Shown here: one piece after another, positions 1 through 5,274 of the stretch
Layout: each line of letters starts with the position of its first letter
Numbering within the stretch: position 1 is the first letter of the stretch
Assembly: GCA_035316025.1 (NCBI GenBank)
Contig: DATFXL010000007.1
Span: 1-8,042, forward strand
Source: JALZAA01 sp035316025
GTDB lineage: Bacteria > Actinomycetota > Acidimicrobiia > IMCC26256 > JACDBD01
DNA length: 8,042 nucleotides
Direction: 5' to 3'
The notes under the pieces: generated by a model
Databases searched by the model: none
What the model saw: only the letters and a program-made list of their open reading frames with translations
What the model was told of the DNA's origin: nothing
Position numbers and translations under genes: made by a program

Positions 1-1
1 C

Positions 2-292
2 GGGCTGGCCGACTGCTTCGCCGCCGTTGTGTCGTCCGAGGAGGTCGAGCACGGCAAGCCGGCCCCGGACGTGTACCTCGCCGTCGCGCAACGGGTCGGA
101 GTCGAGCCGTCGGACTGTGTTGCGATCGAGGACTCGACCAACGGCATCAAGGCTGCCCTCGCCGCCGGGATGCGAACGATCGCCGTCCCGAACCGCCAGT
201 TCCCCCCGGACGAGGAGGTTCTGGCGTCCGCGACCACGGTCGTGCCCTCCCTTGACGAGCTCACGCCGGAGCTCGTGACCGGACCCTCCTAG
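2..292 (+). CDS. HAD-superfamily hydrolase, beta-phosphoglucomutase/DOG1-like (C-terminal part, 5' cut)
   Basis: This is the last 96 codons of a gene that begins upstream of the window; the first full codon starts at base 2. The visible part carries the second half of a HAD Rossmann core. It has the motif III lysine in HGKPAPDVY (Lys at about visible residue 18) and the motif IV acidic pair in IEDSTNGIKAA (about residues 39-49). The usual small-residue GM-T-I-AV strand follows. The EDS-x-NG-xxAA pattern is typical of subfamily IA phosphatases and phosphomutases such as beta-phosphoglucomutase, phosphoglycolate phosphatase and 2-deoxyglucose-6-phosphatase. The nucleophile Asp and the cap domain are outside the window, so the substrate cannot be assigned. 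The TAG stop (290-292) overlaps the stop of the convergent MBL gene. It is unrelated in operon terms to the genes that follow. Confidence 0.9.
   Translation, partial: GLADCFAAVVSSEEVEHGKPAPDVYLAVAQRVGVEPSDCVAIEDSTNGIKAALAAGMRTIAVPNRQFPPDEEVLASATTVVPSLDELTPELVTGPS
255..276. terminator. Perfect 8-bp hairpin at a convergent gene end, without a U-tract
   Basis: ACGAGCTC (255-262) and GAGCTCGT (269-276) are perfect inverted repeats around the 6-base loop ACGCCG. The stem ends 13 bases before the TAG of the upstream HAD gene. It also lies about 12 bases past the stop of the minus-strand MBL gene, so it would form in the 3' end of both transcripts. Neither strand has a T-run after it, so a classical intrinsic terminator is not shown. 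U-less hairpin termination has been proposed for actinobacteria, but a coding coincidence (the residues read DELTPELV) is equally possible. Confidence 0.3.
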
Positions 293-1014
293 ATCTCCGC
301 CTCCACGAGCCGCTTGGCGTAGGCGTCAGCGAGGCTGTGCAGCATCCCGGCGCCGTCGCCTTTGAACGACGGCCCGTGCATGATCGCAAGGGTCGACGGT
401 TGCAGGTCGGCGAGGTTGCGGATCGTCGGCGCCAGCGCCGGCGTCATGCTCGAGGCGAGGAACACGTCCTCGGTTTCGAGCGCAAGGGGCACGATGTCAT
501 CCTCGGTGACGGCCGGACCGTCGCCCATCATCGTGCCGATGTCTCCGCACAGGAGCGTGTTCGTCGTCTCCTCGTGCAGCACTCGCGCCTCCCAGTTGTG
601 CGGGACGTGCGGTGTGTCGAAGTGACGAACCCGCTTCCCACCGAGGTCGATGACCTCACCGTCCTCCAGGATCCGCGGTGGACGATCGGCCATGTCGTTC
701 AGCGAGACCAGGACGCCGGTCGCACCGTGCGCAATCTCGGCGTGCGGAGCCACGGCCAGCCAGTCGTTCATCGATCCACACTCGTCCGCTTCGACGTGAC
801 CGAACGTGATCCAGCGGAACTGTTCGAGCGGCACGATCCGCGCCGCGGTCTCGGACACGAACGGGAACATCTGGCGAGGTCCCGTGTGGAATAGCAACGG
901 CTCGTCGGCCTTGACGACGAACTGGTTGAAGCTGAACCCGCTCGGCCCGACCTCGGGCACCAGCGTCGACAGCCGGTAGATGCCGTCGGCGATCTCGTCA
1001 AGTCGTGTCTCCAT
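289..1014 (-). CDS. MBL-fold protein with flavodiiron/ODP-type diiron site, stand-alone domain (241 aa)
   Basis: This is a soluble metallo-beta-lactamase-fold protein with no signal peptide or membrane segment. Instead of the hydrolase HxHxDH motif it has H73-V-E75-A-D77 followed by ECGS, the HxExD pattern of flavodiiron proteins and oxygen-binding diiron (ODP) proteins. The other expected ligands are visible: H139 in HVPHNWE (H136 is an alternative), D158 in LLCGDIG, and H213 in IMHGPS. That gives a full His/Glu/Asp set for two irons. At 241 residues it is only the MBL domain: no flavodoxin or rubredoxin domain follows, so it would need an outside electron donor or act as an O2/NO or redox sensor. 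The ATG at 1014-1012 was chosen because GGAGGTG (1029-1023) lies 8 bases upstream, and because the next gene's TGA overlaps it by one base. A longer frame-open extension upstream is antisense/overlap shadow. It is the last gene of the tetR operon. The fold and ligand set are seen; the function is inferred. Confidence 0.85.
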   Translation of the reverse strand: METRLDEIADGIYRLSTLVPEVGPSGFSFNQFVVKADEPLLFHTGPRQMFPFVSETAARIVPLEQFRWITFGHVEADECGSMNDWLAVAPHAEIAHGATGVLVSLNDMADRPPRILEDGEVIDLGGKRVRHFDTPHVPHNWEARVLHEETTNTLLCGDIGTMMGDGPAVTEDDIVPLALETEDVFLASSMTPALAPTIRNLADLQPSTLAIMHGPSFKGDGAGMLHSLADAYAKRLVEAEI

Positions 1015-1763
1015 CAGAACGGCACCTCCGTGCTCATCAGGCCCACGCCCTGGGCGCGGCCCGAAAGGACTCGACAGAACTCGACCGCGTCGAGCTCGAT
1101 GCACTCGCCGCCCTCCCCGGCGACGAACGTCCCACCGGCCGGGCCGGTGAGGACCAAGGTGAACGGCTTTCCGTGGCGGCTCGCCCACTCGCCGATGACA
1201 TCGGCGACGAGGCGGCCGTCGTGCGCGGCCGTCGAGACCATGTCGCGGCCCGTGGCGCGGGAAACATCTACGCGGTGCATCCACGCGTCACGGTTGTAGA
1301 TGACGTCCATGAGGTAGCCGAGACGCCATCCATCCTTGTCGAAAGGCGGGTCGACCTTGATCGGCATCCGCCGCACCAGGCCGGGCATGCGGCGCCGGGC
1401 GCGCACCGACCGGGGAGCGGCGCCCTCGAACCGCGGGACGATCTCGTCCGGTGACAGGCTGGCTCGGTCCCGGATCTGGAGCGCCGTCATCGCGTCGATC
1501 ATGGAACCGTCCTTGGCCCGGCGGTACGCCCGCATCTGGTGCGCCATCTCGCGCAACGACGCGTGGCTCTCGGTCGCACCGAGGACGTGACACACCATGG
1601 TTCGTACATCCCATGGTTCGCACTCGGTCGGCGCCGCCCATTGGTCGGGCGTGAGCTCGCGCAGCAGATGGAGCCAGCGGCCGAACTCTTCTGCGGCGAT
1701 CGTCATCGCCTCGGTGCGGCTCAGCCCCGGGATGTCGCTGACGTGCGTCGCGGTCGCGGTCAT
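1014..1763 (-). CDS. DinB/maleylpyruvate isomerase-like metal-dependent protein (249 aa)
   Basis: The protein resembles the DinB four-helix-bundle superfamily that includes mycothiol-dependent maleylpyruvate isomerase. The N-terminal helix has FGRWLHLLRELTPDQW (about 27-42). The conserved PTECEPWDVRTMVCHV (45-60) supplies H59. YNRDAWMHRVDVSRATGR (156-173) supplies D159 and H163, spaced i, i+4 like the Glu/His pair of the characterised isomerase. H59/D159/H163 is therefore a plausible zinc or nickel triad. The C-terminal part (about 185-245) looks like the SCP2-like mixed domain often found in this family. Family members carry out thiol-dependent isomerisation, transfer or detoxification, usually with mycothiol in actinobacteria; the substrate here is unknown. 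The start ATG (1763) overlaps the tetR stop as ATGA, with AAGGGGGA (1774-1767) just upstream. Its TGA overlaps the MBL start by one base, so translation of the three genes is probably coupled. Confidence 0.82.
   Translation of the reverse strand: MTATATHVSDIPGLSRTEAMTIAAEEFGRWLHLLRELTPDQWAAPTECEPWDVRTMVCHVLGATESHASLREMAHQMRAYRRAKDGSMIDAMTALQIRDRASLSPDEIVPRFEGAAPRSVRARRRMPGLVRRMPIKVDPPFDKDGWRLGYLMDVIYNRDAWMHRVDVSRATGRDMVSTAAHDGRLVADVIGEWASRHGKPFTLVLTGPAGGTFVAGEGGECIELDAVEFCRVLSGRAQGVGLMSTEVPF
1023..1029 (-). promoter_or_regulatory. Shine-Dalgarno GGAGGTG of the MBL-fold gene
   Basis: The minus strand reads GGAGGTG eight bases upstream of the ATG at 1014, inside the last codons of the DinB-like gene. 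It is a near-perfect anti-16S match and fixes the MBL start as the 241-residue protein rather than the longer open frame. Confidence 0.7.
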
Positions 1764-2365
1764 CGGTCCCCCTTGTCGCGCGCGTCGGCGTGCGCGAAGA
1801 ACATGTCGAGCACCTCGTCGAGCAGGCGATACCAACGGTCGCCGCCAGGGTCGTTGGAGATCTGCTGGTCGATCAATCCGGTCACGAGTCCCGTGTACAG
1901 GTCGAGATCCCGAGGATCGCTCGCACCGGCGGCAGCGAGCGCCTGCTTCGTCAGCTCCAAGGCCTCGACCGACGGCGCGTACGCCTCGGATGACGGCTCG
2001 AACCCCGGGATCGTGCGCTGGAACAGCAGCTGGTATCTCGCCGGGTCCTCGAGACAGAAATCGACGTAGGTGCGACACCGCGCCCTGAAGTCCGCGCGAG
2101 CGTCGCCGGCCGGCGCGGCTCGGCGGAGCTGCTCGAAGCACTCGCGGAAGCCCTCCTCGAACAGGGCGTCGTAGATGGCCTCTTTGGAATCGAAGTACGA
2201 GTACAAGGACTGGGCCCGCATCCCGACCTTCTCGCCGAGATCCCGGAGCGACAGGCCGGCGACGCCGTGCTCGTGCATCAACTCCCAGGCCGCCTCCAGG
2301 ATCTCGGCCCGGGTGGCCTCACGGCGTTCGGCTCGCCTGTCACGCGTCGGAATAGCTGACATCAT
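1760..2365 (-). CDS. TetR/AcrR-family transcriptional regulator (200-201 aa)
   Basis: The N-terminal DNA-binding domain starts with RREATRAEILEAAWELMHEH (about 14-33). The helix-turn-helix GLSLRDLGEKVGMRAQSLYS (about 37-56) follows, then the family-typical YFDSKEAIYDALFEEGF. The C-terminal ligand domain includes YVDFCLEDPARYQLLFQR (about 100-117), which resembles the WHG/TetR_C_33 type. The length is normal for TetR. There are two tandem ATGs, at 2365 and 2362, with no Shine-Dalgarno. A strong promoter (-10 GATACT at 2375-2370) would start transcription at about 2363-2362, so the second ATG could be a leaderless start. The gene leads an operon with the DinB-like and MBL genes (ATGA overlap at 1763-1760). 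It diverges from the FAD-oxidase operon, with dyad symmetry in the gap, so autoregulation and control of the divergent genes is the likely role. The ligand is unknown; an acyl-CoA or lipid-derived ligand would fit the neighbours. Confidence 0.95.
   Translation of the reverse strand: MMSAIPTRDRRAERREATRAEILEAAWELMHEHGVAGLSLRDLGEKVGMRAQSLYSYFDSKEAIYDALFEEGFRECFEQLRRAAPAGDARADFRARCRTYVDFCLEDPARYQLLFQRTIPGFEPSSEAYAPSVEALELTKQALAAAGASDPRDLDLYTGLVTGLIDQQISNDPGGDRWYRLLDEVLDMFFAHADARDKGDR
1767..1774 (-). promoter_or_regulatory. Shine-Dalgarno of the DinB-like gene
   Basis: On the minus strand AAGGGGGA precedes the ATG at 1763 by three bases and lies inside the 3' end of the tetR coding region. It supports this start over downstream in-frame alternatives. 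Confidence 0.6.
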
Positions 2366-2391
2366 TCGGAGTATCGAACAGGCTTCGGAAT
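2364..2391. promoter_or_regulatory. Candidate TetR operator (imperfect 28-bp inverted repeat)
   Basis: The outer arms ATTCGGA (2364-2370) and TCGGAAT (2385-2391) are inverted with 6 of 7 pairs matching. Inside, TTCG-N6-CGAA (2365-2378) and CGAA-N5-TTCG (2375-2387) form nested dyads. TTCGGA also recurs as a direct repeat 19 bases apart, about two helical turns. The element covers the -10 and spacer of the tetR promoter and the -35 zone of the opposite promoter, so a bound dimer (or two) could block both directions. This is inference from symmetry and position. Confidence 0.45.
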
Positions 2392-2398
2392 CTGTCAA
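2370..2398 (-). promoter_or_regulatory. Sigma70-type promoter of the tetR operon
   Basis: On the minus strand a perfect -35 TTGACA (2398-2393) is followed by a 17-base spacer and the -10 GATACT (2375-2370). The predicted start, seven bases after the -10, is about 2363, within or next to the tandem ATGs at 2365/2362. This implies a leaderless or nearly leaderless mRNA. It is the best consensus promoter in the window. Confidence 0.75.
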
Positions 2399-2410
2399 GG
2401 GGTCTACCCT
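2384..2410 (+). promoter_or_regulatory. Candidate leaderless promoter of the FAD-oxidase operon
   Basis: TACCCT (2405-2410) fits the actinobacterial TAnnnT -10 pattern. The expected transcription start, seven bases on, falls exactly on the G of the GTG start codon at 2417. No Shine-Dalgarno precedes that GTG, which supports a leaderless mRNA. The -35 is weak: TTCGGA (2384-2389) at a short 15-base spacing is the nearest resemblance. The promoter overlaps the opposing tetR -35 box, so the two polymerases would exclude each other. Confidence 0.5.
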
Positions 2411-2416
2411 GCCGCC

Positions 2417-4021
2417 GTGAGGCGGCGGCGGAAGTTCTGGGGCTGGGGATACGAGGGCGAAGGGCCGAGCCCCGATCAGCAGGAGCAGATGGCCAAGACG
2501 CTCGCCGCGATGTTCGACCTCGACGACCTGGTGGTCGCCGACCCGCCGACCGTCGACGATCTCGACCTCCCACCTCCCCGGATCCGACCGCCGGCGTCGC
2601 TGGCGGCGCTGTGCACCGCGGATCCGGCGGAACGGGCCGGCCACACGTACGGAAAGTCGTTCCGAGACGTGGTGCGGGCATTCGGCCGCGACTTCTCGCA
2701 TCCGCCGGACGTCATCGCCCTCCCGCGGGGCGAGGAGGACGTGGCCGCGCTCCTCGACTGGTGCGCCGACGCGGGGGCGGCCGCCATTCCCTACGGCGGC
2801 GGCTCGTCGGTCGTCGGCGGGGTCGAGTGCGACGTCGGCGACGCCTACCGGGGGGCCGTCACGATCGACCTGCGCCGCCTCGGACAGGTCCTCGAAGTGG
2901 ACCGCACGTCGCGGGCGGCGCGCATCGAGGCGGGCGCGTACGGCCCCGCGCTCGAGGACCAGCTGCGCCCGCACGGCCTGACGCTGCGGCATTTCCCCCA
3001 GTCGTTCGAGTGCTCGACCCTCGGTGGCTGGATCGCGACCCGGTCCGGCGGTCACTACGCGACGCTCTATACGCACATCGACGACTTCGTGGAGTCGCTG
3101 CGCGTTGTGACGCCTCGCGGCGTCGTCGAGACCCGACGGCTCCCGGGATCGGGCGCCGGACCGTCGCCCGACCGCCTGTTCCTCGGGTCGGAGGGGATCC
3201 TCGGTGTCATCACAGAGGCATGGATGCGCGTGCAGGACCGGCCACGGTTCCGCGCCTCGACAACCGCGCGGTTCGCTTCGTTCGGGGCCGGCGTGCAGGC
3301 GGCCCGGGCGCTGGCGCAGAGCGGCCTTCACCCGTCGAACTGTCGTCTGCTCGAGGCCACCGAGGCCCTGGTCACCGGAACCGACGACGGGTCGGCGCAC
3401 CTGCTGCTCGTCGCGTTCGAGTCGGCCGACCACGCGCTCGACCAGTGGATTGCCCGCGCTGCCGAGCTGGCGCGCGACCACGACGGCGAGGTGCCCGACG
3501 ACGCACTCGGCACCCGCACCGACGACGCAGCGCGTGAGGGCTCGGCGGGGGCGTGGCGAAACGCGTTCCTGCGCGCGCCGTACACCCGGGACGCCCTTGT
3601 CGCGATGGGCATGGTGAACGAGACGTTCGAGACGGCCACGACATGGGACCGCTTCGACGCGCTCTACAACGATGTCATTGACAGCGTGCGCGGAGCGCTC
3701 ACCGAGATCGGCGCTCCCAATGGCGTGGTCACGTGCCGCTTCACGCACGTCTACCCGGACGGCCCGGCGCCGTACTTCACGGTCATCGCGCCCGGGCGCC
3801 GGGGCGCGCAGCTCGAGCAGTGGGCGGTGATCAAGGACGCAGCGTCGGACGCGCTCGTGCGTCACGGCGCCACGATCACGCACCACCACGCCGTCGGGCG
3901 CGACCACCGCTCCTGGTACGACCAGCAGCGGCCCCCGCTCTTCGCCGACGTGTTGCGATCGGCCAAGGCGACGCTCGACCCTGACGCCACGCTGAATCCA
4001 GGCGTCCTGATCGATCCGTGA
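2417..4021 (+). CDS. FAD-binding oxidase, alkylglycerone-phosphate synthase (AGPS)-like (534 aa)
   Basis: This is a flavoprotein of the vanillyl-alcohol-oxidase (PCMH) fold. The N-terminus RRRRKFWGWGYEGEG (2-16) matches the RRxxxWGWG-type opening of AGPS relatives and supports the GTG start at 2417 over the later ATG. The FAD pyrophosphate-binding loop is PYGGGSSVVGG (125-135). The AGPS-type flavin motif is FECSTLGGWIATRSGG (197-212), followed by IDDFVESLRVVTPRG and GSEGILGVITEAW (257-269). The C-terminal cap has LRAPYTRD (385-392), APYFTVIAP (451-459) and a triple histidine H489-H491 in ITHHHAVGRDH, which corresponds to the HHH active-site loop of AGPS. The closing LDPDATLNPGVL is typical of the family. 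AGPS swaps the acyl chain of acyl-DHAP for a fatty alcohol to make ether lipids. A bacterial relative could instead be a lipid or hydroxy-acid oxidase. No peroxisomal or export signal is seen, and no DHAP acyltransferase lies in the window. It leads an operon, overlapping the next gene by GTGA. Confidence 0.88.
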   Translation: MRRRRKFWGWGYEGEGPSPDQQEQMAKTLAAMFDLDDLVVADPPTVDDLDLPPPRIRPPASLAALCTADPAERAGHTYGKSFRDVVRAFGRDFSHPPDVIALPRGEEDVAALLDWCADAGAAAIPYGGGSSVVGGVECDVGDAYRGAVTIDLRRLGQVLEVDRTSRAARIEAGAYGPALEDQLRPHGLTLRHFPQSFECSTLGGWIATRSGGHYATLYTHIDDFVESLRVVTPRGVVETRRLPGSGAGPSPDRLFLGSEGILGVITEAWMRVQDRPRFRASTTARFASFGAGVQAARALAQSGLHPSNCRLLEATEALVTGTDDGSAHLLLVAFESADHALDQWIARAAELARDHDGEVPDDALGTRTDDAAREGSAGAWRNAFLRAPYTRDALVAMGMVNETFETATTWDRFDALYNDVIDSVRGALTEIGAPNGVVTCRFTHVYPDGPAPYFTVIAPGRRGAQLEQWAVIKDAASDALVRHGATITHHHAVGRDHRSWYDQQRPPLFADVLRSAKATLDPDATLNPGVLIDP

Positions 4022-4647
4022 GCTACGACGCGGTCGTCTTCGATCTCGGCGGCGTCGTGTTCCCGTCGCCGCTCGACGTGTTCCGTGTGTACGAACGCGA
4101 GCACGGTCTACCGCACCGGTTCATCAGCGAGGTCGTGCTCTCCGATCCCGAGCACGGCGCGTGGGGACGGCTCGAACGCGGCGAGCTCTCGCTCGAGCAG
4201 TTCTGCGACACCTTCGACGCCGAGTGCGCCGCCCACGGCGCAACGGTCGACTCGCGTCAGCTCATGCGCGCGGTCGGTGCCGGCCTCGCGCCGCGGCCGG
4301 CGATGGTGGCGGCGATCGGCGCCATTCGTGCGCGCGGGCTCAAGACGGCCGCGCTCACGAACAACTGGGCGGACGACGCCGGCCGCCGTGAGGCGTCACC
4401 GACGGAGGGCTGGTTCGACGTCGTCGTCGAGTCCGCCGTCGAAGGCCTCCGCAAGCCCGACCCGCGCATCTACATCCTGGTCTGCGAGCGGCTCGCGGTG
4501 ACGCCCCGAGCCACCGTGTTCCTCGACGACCTCGGCGCCAACCTCAAGACGGCCCGCGAGCTCGGCATGACGACGATCAAGGTCGCCGAGCCCAACACCG
4601 CGCTGGCCGAGCTCGAATCCGTGCTCGGCTTCGCGCTCACGGGGTGA
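4018..4647 (+). CDS. HAD phosphatase similar to the EPHX2/ACAD10 N-terminal domain (209 aa)
   Basis: This is a complete HAD subfamily IA protein. Motif I is VVFDLGGVVF (6-15) with nucleophile D9; the usual second Asp is G11, as in YihX- and ACAD10-like members. Motif II is LTNNW (T114). The motif III lysine is K146 in LRKPDPRIY. Motif IV is FLDDLGANLKTARELGM (168-184; D170/D171). The C-terminal half reads much like the phosphatase domain of soluble epoxide hydrolase, including the NTALAELE ending. That mammalian domain acts on lipid phosphates such as lysophosphatidic acids. Beside an AGPS-like enzyme, a lipid-phosphate substrate is an attractive inference, but sugar or small-molecule phosphates are possible. 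The start is the GTG at 4018, overlapping the oxidase stop by four bases (GTGA) with no clear Shine-Dalgarno, so it is probably translated by coupling. The stop lies 3 bases before the next gene. Confidence 0.9.
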   Translation: MSYDAVVFDLGGVVFPSPLDVFRVYEREHGLPHRFISEVVLSDPEHGAWGRLERGELSLEQFCDTFDAECAAHGATVDSRQLMRAVGAGLAPRPAMVAAIGAIRARGLKTAALTNNWADDAGRREASPTEGWFDVVVESAVEGLRKPDPRIYILVCERLAVTPRATVFLDDLGANLKTARELGMTTIKVAEPNTALAELESVLGFALTG

Positions 4648-4650
4648 GCC

Positions 4651-5274
4651 GTGGAGTTGCTCCTCATCCGCCACGCCGAGCCCGTGCGCATCGGTCCGGG
4701 CACCGTCGCCGGACCCGCCGACCCGACGCTGACCGAACGCGGACGGGAGCAAGCCGATCGCGTCGCGACATGGCTCGGCACGGAAGGGATCGATGCCGTG
4801 CTGTCGAGCCCGCTGCGGCGGGCGCGCGACACGGCCGAGCCGATCAGAGCGGCGCTCGGTGTCGACGTGGAAGTCGTCGACGGGCTTATGGAGTACGACG
4901 CCCAGTCCGACTTCTACATCCCGATCGAGGAACTGCGCGAGACGCGCGACCACCACTGGGCGGCAATGGTCGAAGGACGCTGGGACGAGCTCGGCGGGGA
5001 GCCACCCGACCGGTTCCGCGCGCGGATCGTTCCTTGCGTCGACGCGATCATCGAGCGGTTCCCGGGGGGGACGATCGCAGCCGTCTGCCACGGAGGTGTC
5101 ATCAACGTGTATCTCGCCGCTCTGCTCGGGCTGGACCGGCACCTGTGGTTTCATCCCGAGTACACATCGATCAGTCGCATCGCGGCGGCGCGGACCGGCG
5201 AGCGGTCCGTCGTGACCCTGAACGAGACGGCGCACCTCGTCGCAACTCGTGATGCAAGGGAGGAGCGCACATGA
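4651..5274 (+). CDS. Histidine phosphatase (phosphoglycerate mutase-like) family protein (207 aa)
   Basis: The catalytic RHA motif is at LLIRHAEP (R7, phospho-accepting H8). The second conserved arginine region is VLSSPLRRARDTA (50-62). The likely acid residue E81 is in GLMEYDAQ, and the second catalytic histidine H147 is in AAVCHGGVIN (143-152). This is the branch 1 arrangement of the superfamily, with the length of CobC/PhoE-type phosphatases rather than glycolytic mutases. An acidic and aromatic insert (YDAQSDFYIPIEELRE, 82-97) before the second half is probably the specificity cap. The start is the GTG at 4651: the GGGGTGA just before it can act as ribosome site, and a nearby GTG at 4644 is out of frame. 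It sits 3 bases after the HAD gene and overlaps the crotonase gene by ATGA. Two unrelated phosphatases in a row suggest phospho-intermediates in the pathway. The substrate is not deducible. Confidence 0.92.
   Translation: MELLLIRHAEPVRIGPGTVAGPADPTLTERGREQADRVATWLGTEGIDAVLSSPLRRARDTAEPIRAALGVDVEVVDGLMEYDAQSDFYIPIEELRETRDHHWAAMVEGRWDELGGEPPDRFRARIVPCVDAIIERFPGGTIAAVCHGGVINVYLAALLGLDRHLWFHPEYTSISRIAAARTGERSVVTLNETAHLVATRDAREERT
5258..5265 (+). promoter_or_regulatory. Strong Shine-Dalgarno of the enoyl-CoA hydratase-family gene
   Basis: GGGAGGAG lies five bases before the ATG at 5271, inside the end of the histidine phosphatase gene. It is one of the two best ribosome sites in the window, suggesting the crotonase is made at high level or independently of coupling. 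Confidence 0.7.

Noticed and set aside
1015..1284. Longer N-terminus (331 aa) for the MBL-fold protein
   Set aside because: The added 90 residues are Arg-rich, overlap the DinB-like gene, and the GGAGGTG at 1029-1023 supports the ATG at 1014.
1595..1620. Direct repeat CCATGGTTCG at 1595-1604 and 1611-1620
   Set aside because: Lies within the conserved CEPWDVRTMVCH segment of the DinB-like gene and is explained by codon choice for EPW and TMV; no third copy or other regulatory context.
2611..3537. 308-codon plus-strand frame inside the FAD oxidase gene
   Set aside because: Arg/Gly-rich shadow in another frame with no family motif, no ribosome site; the overlapping frame encodes the conserved AGPS-like protein.
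1760..3907. A 715-codon minus-strand open frame running through tetR and antisense to the FAD oxidase gene
   Set aside because: Only its last 201 codons (tetR) have protein-family content. The rest is arginine/alanine/glycine-rich low-information sequence, as expected opposite a GC-rich gene, and it crosses the divergent promoter region.
5064..5070. Run of seven G, possible slippage or frameshift site in the histidine phosphatase gene
   Set aside because: The frame is continuous across it and the catalytic CHGG motif follows at the normal distance, so no frameshift is indicated.
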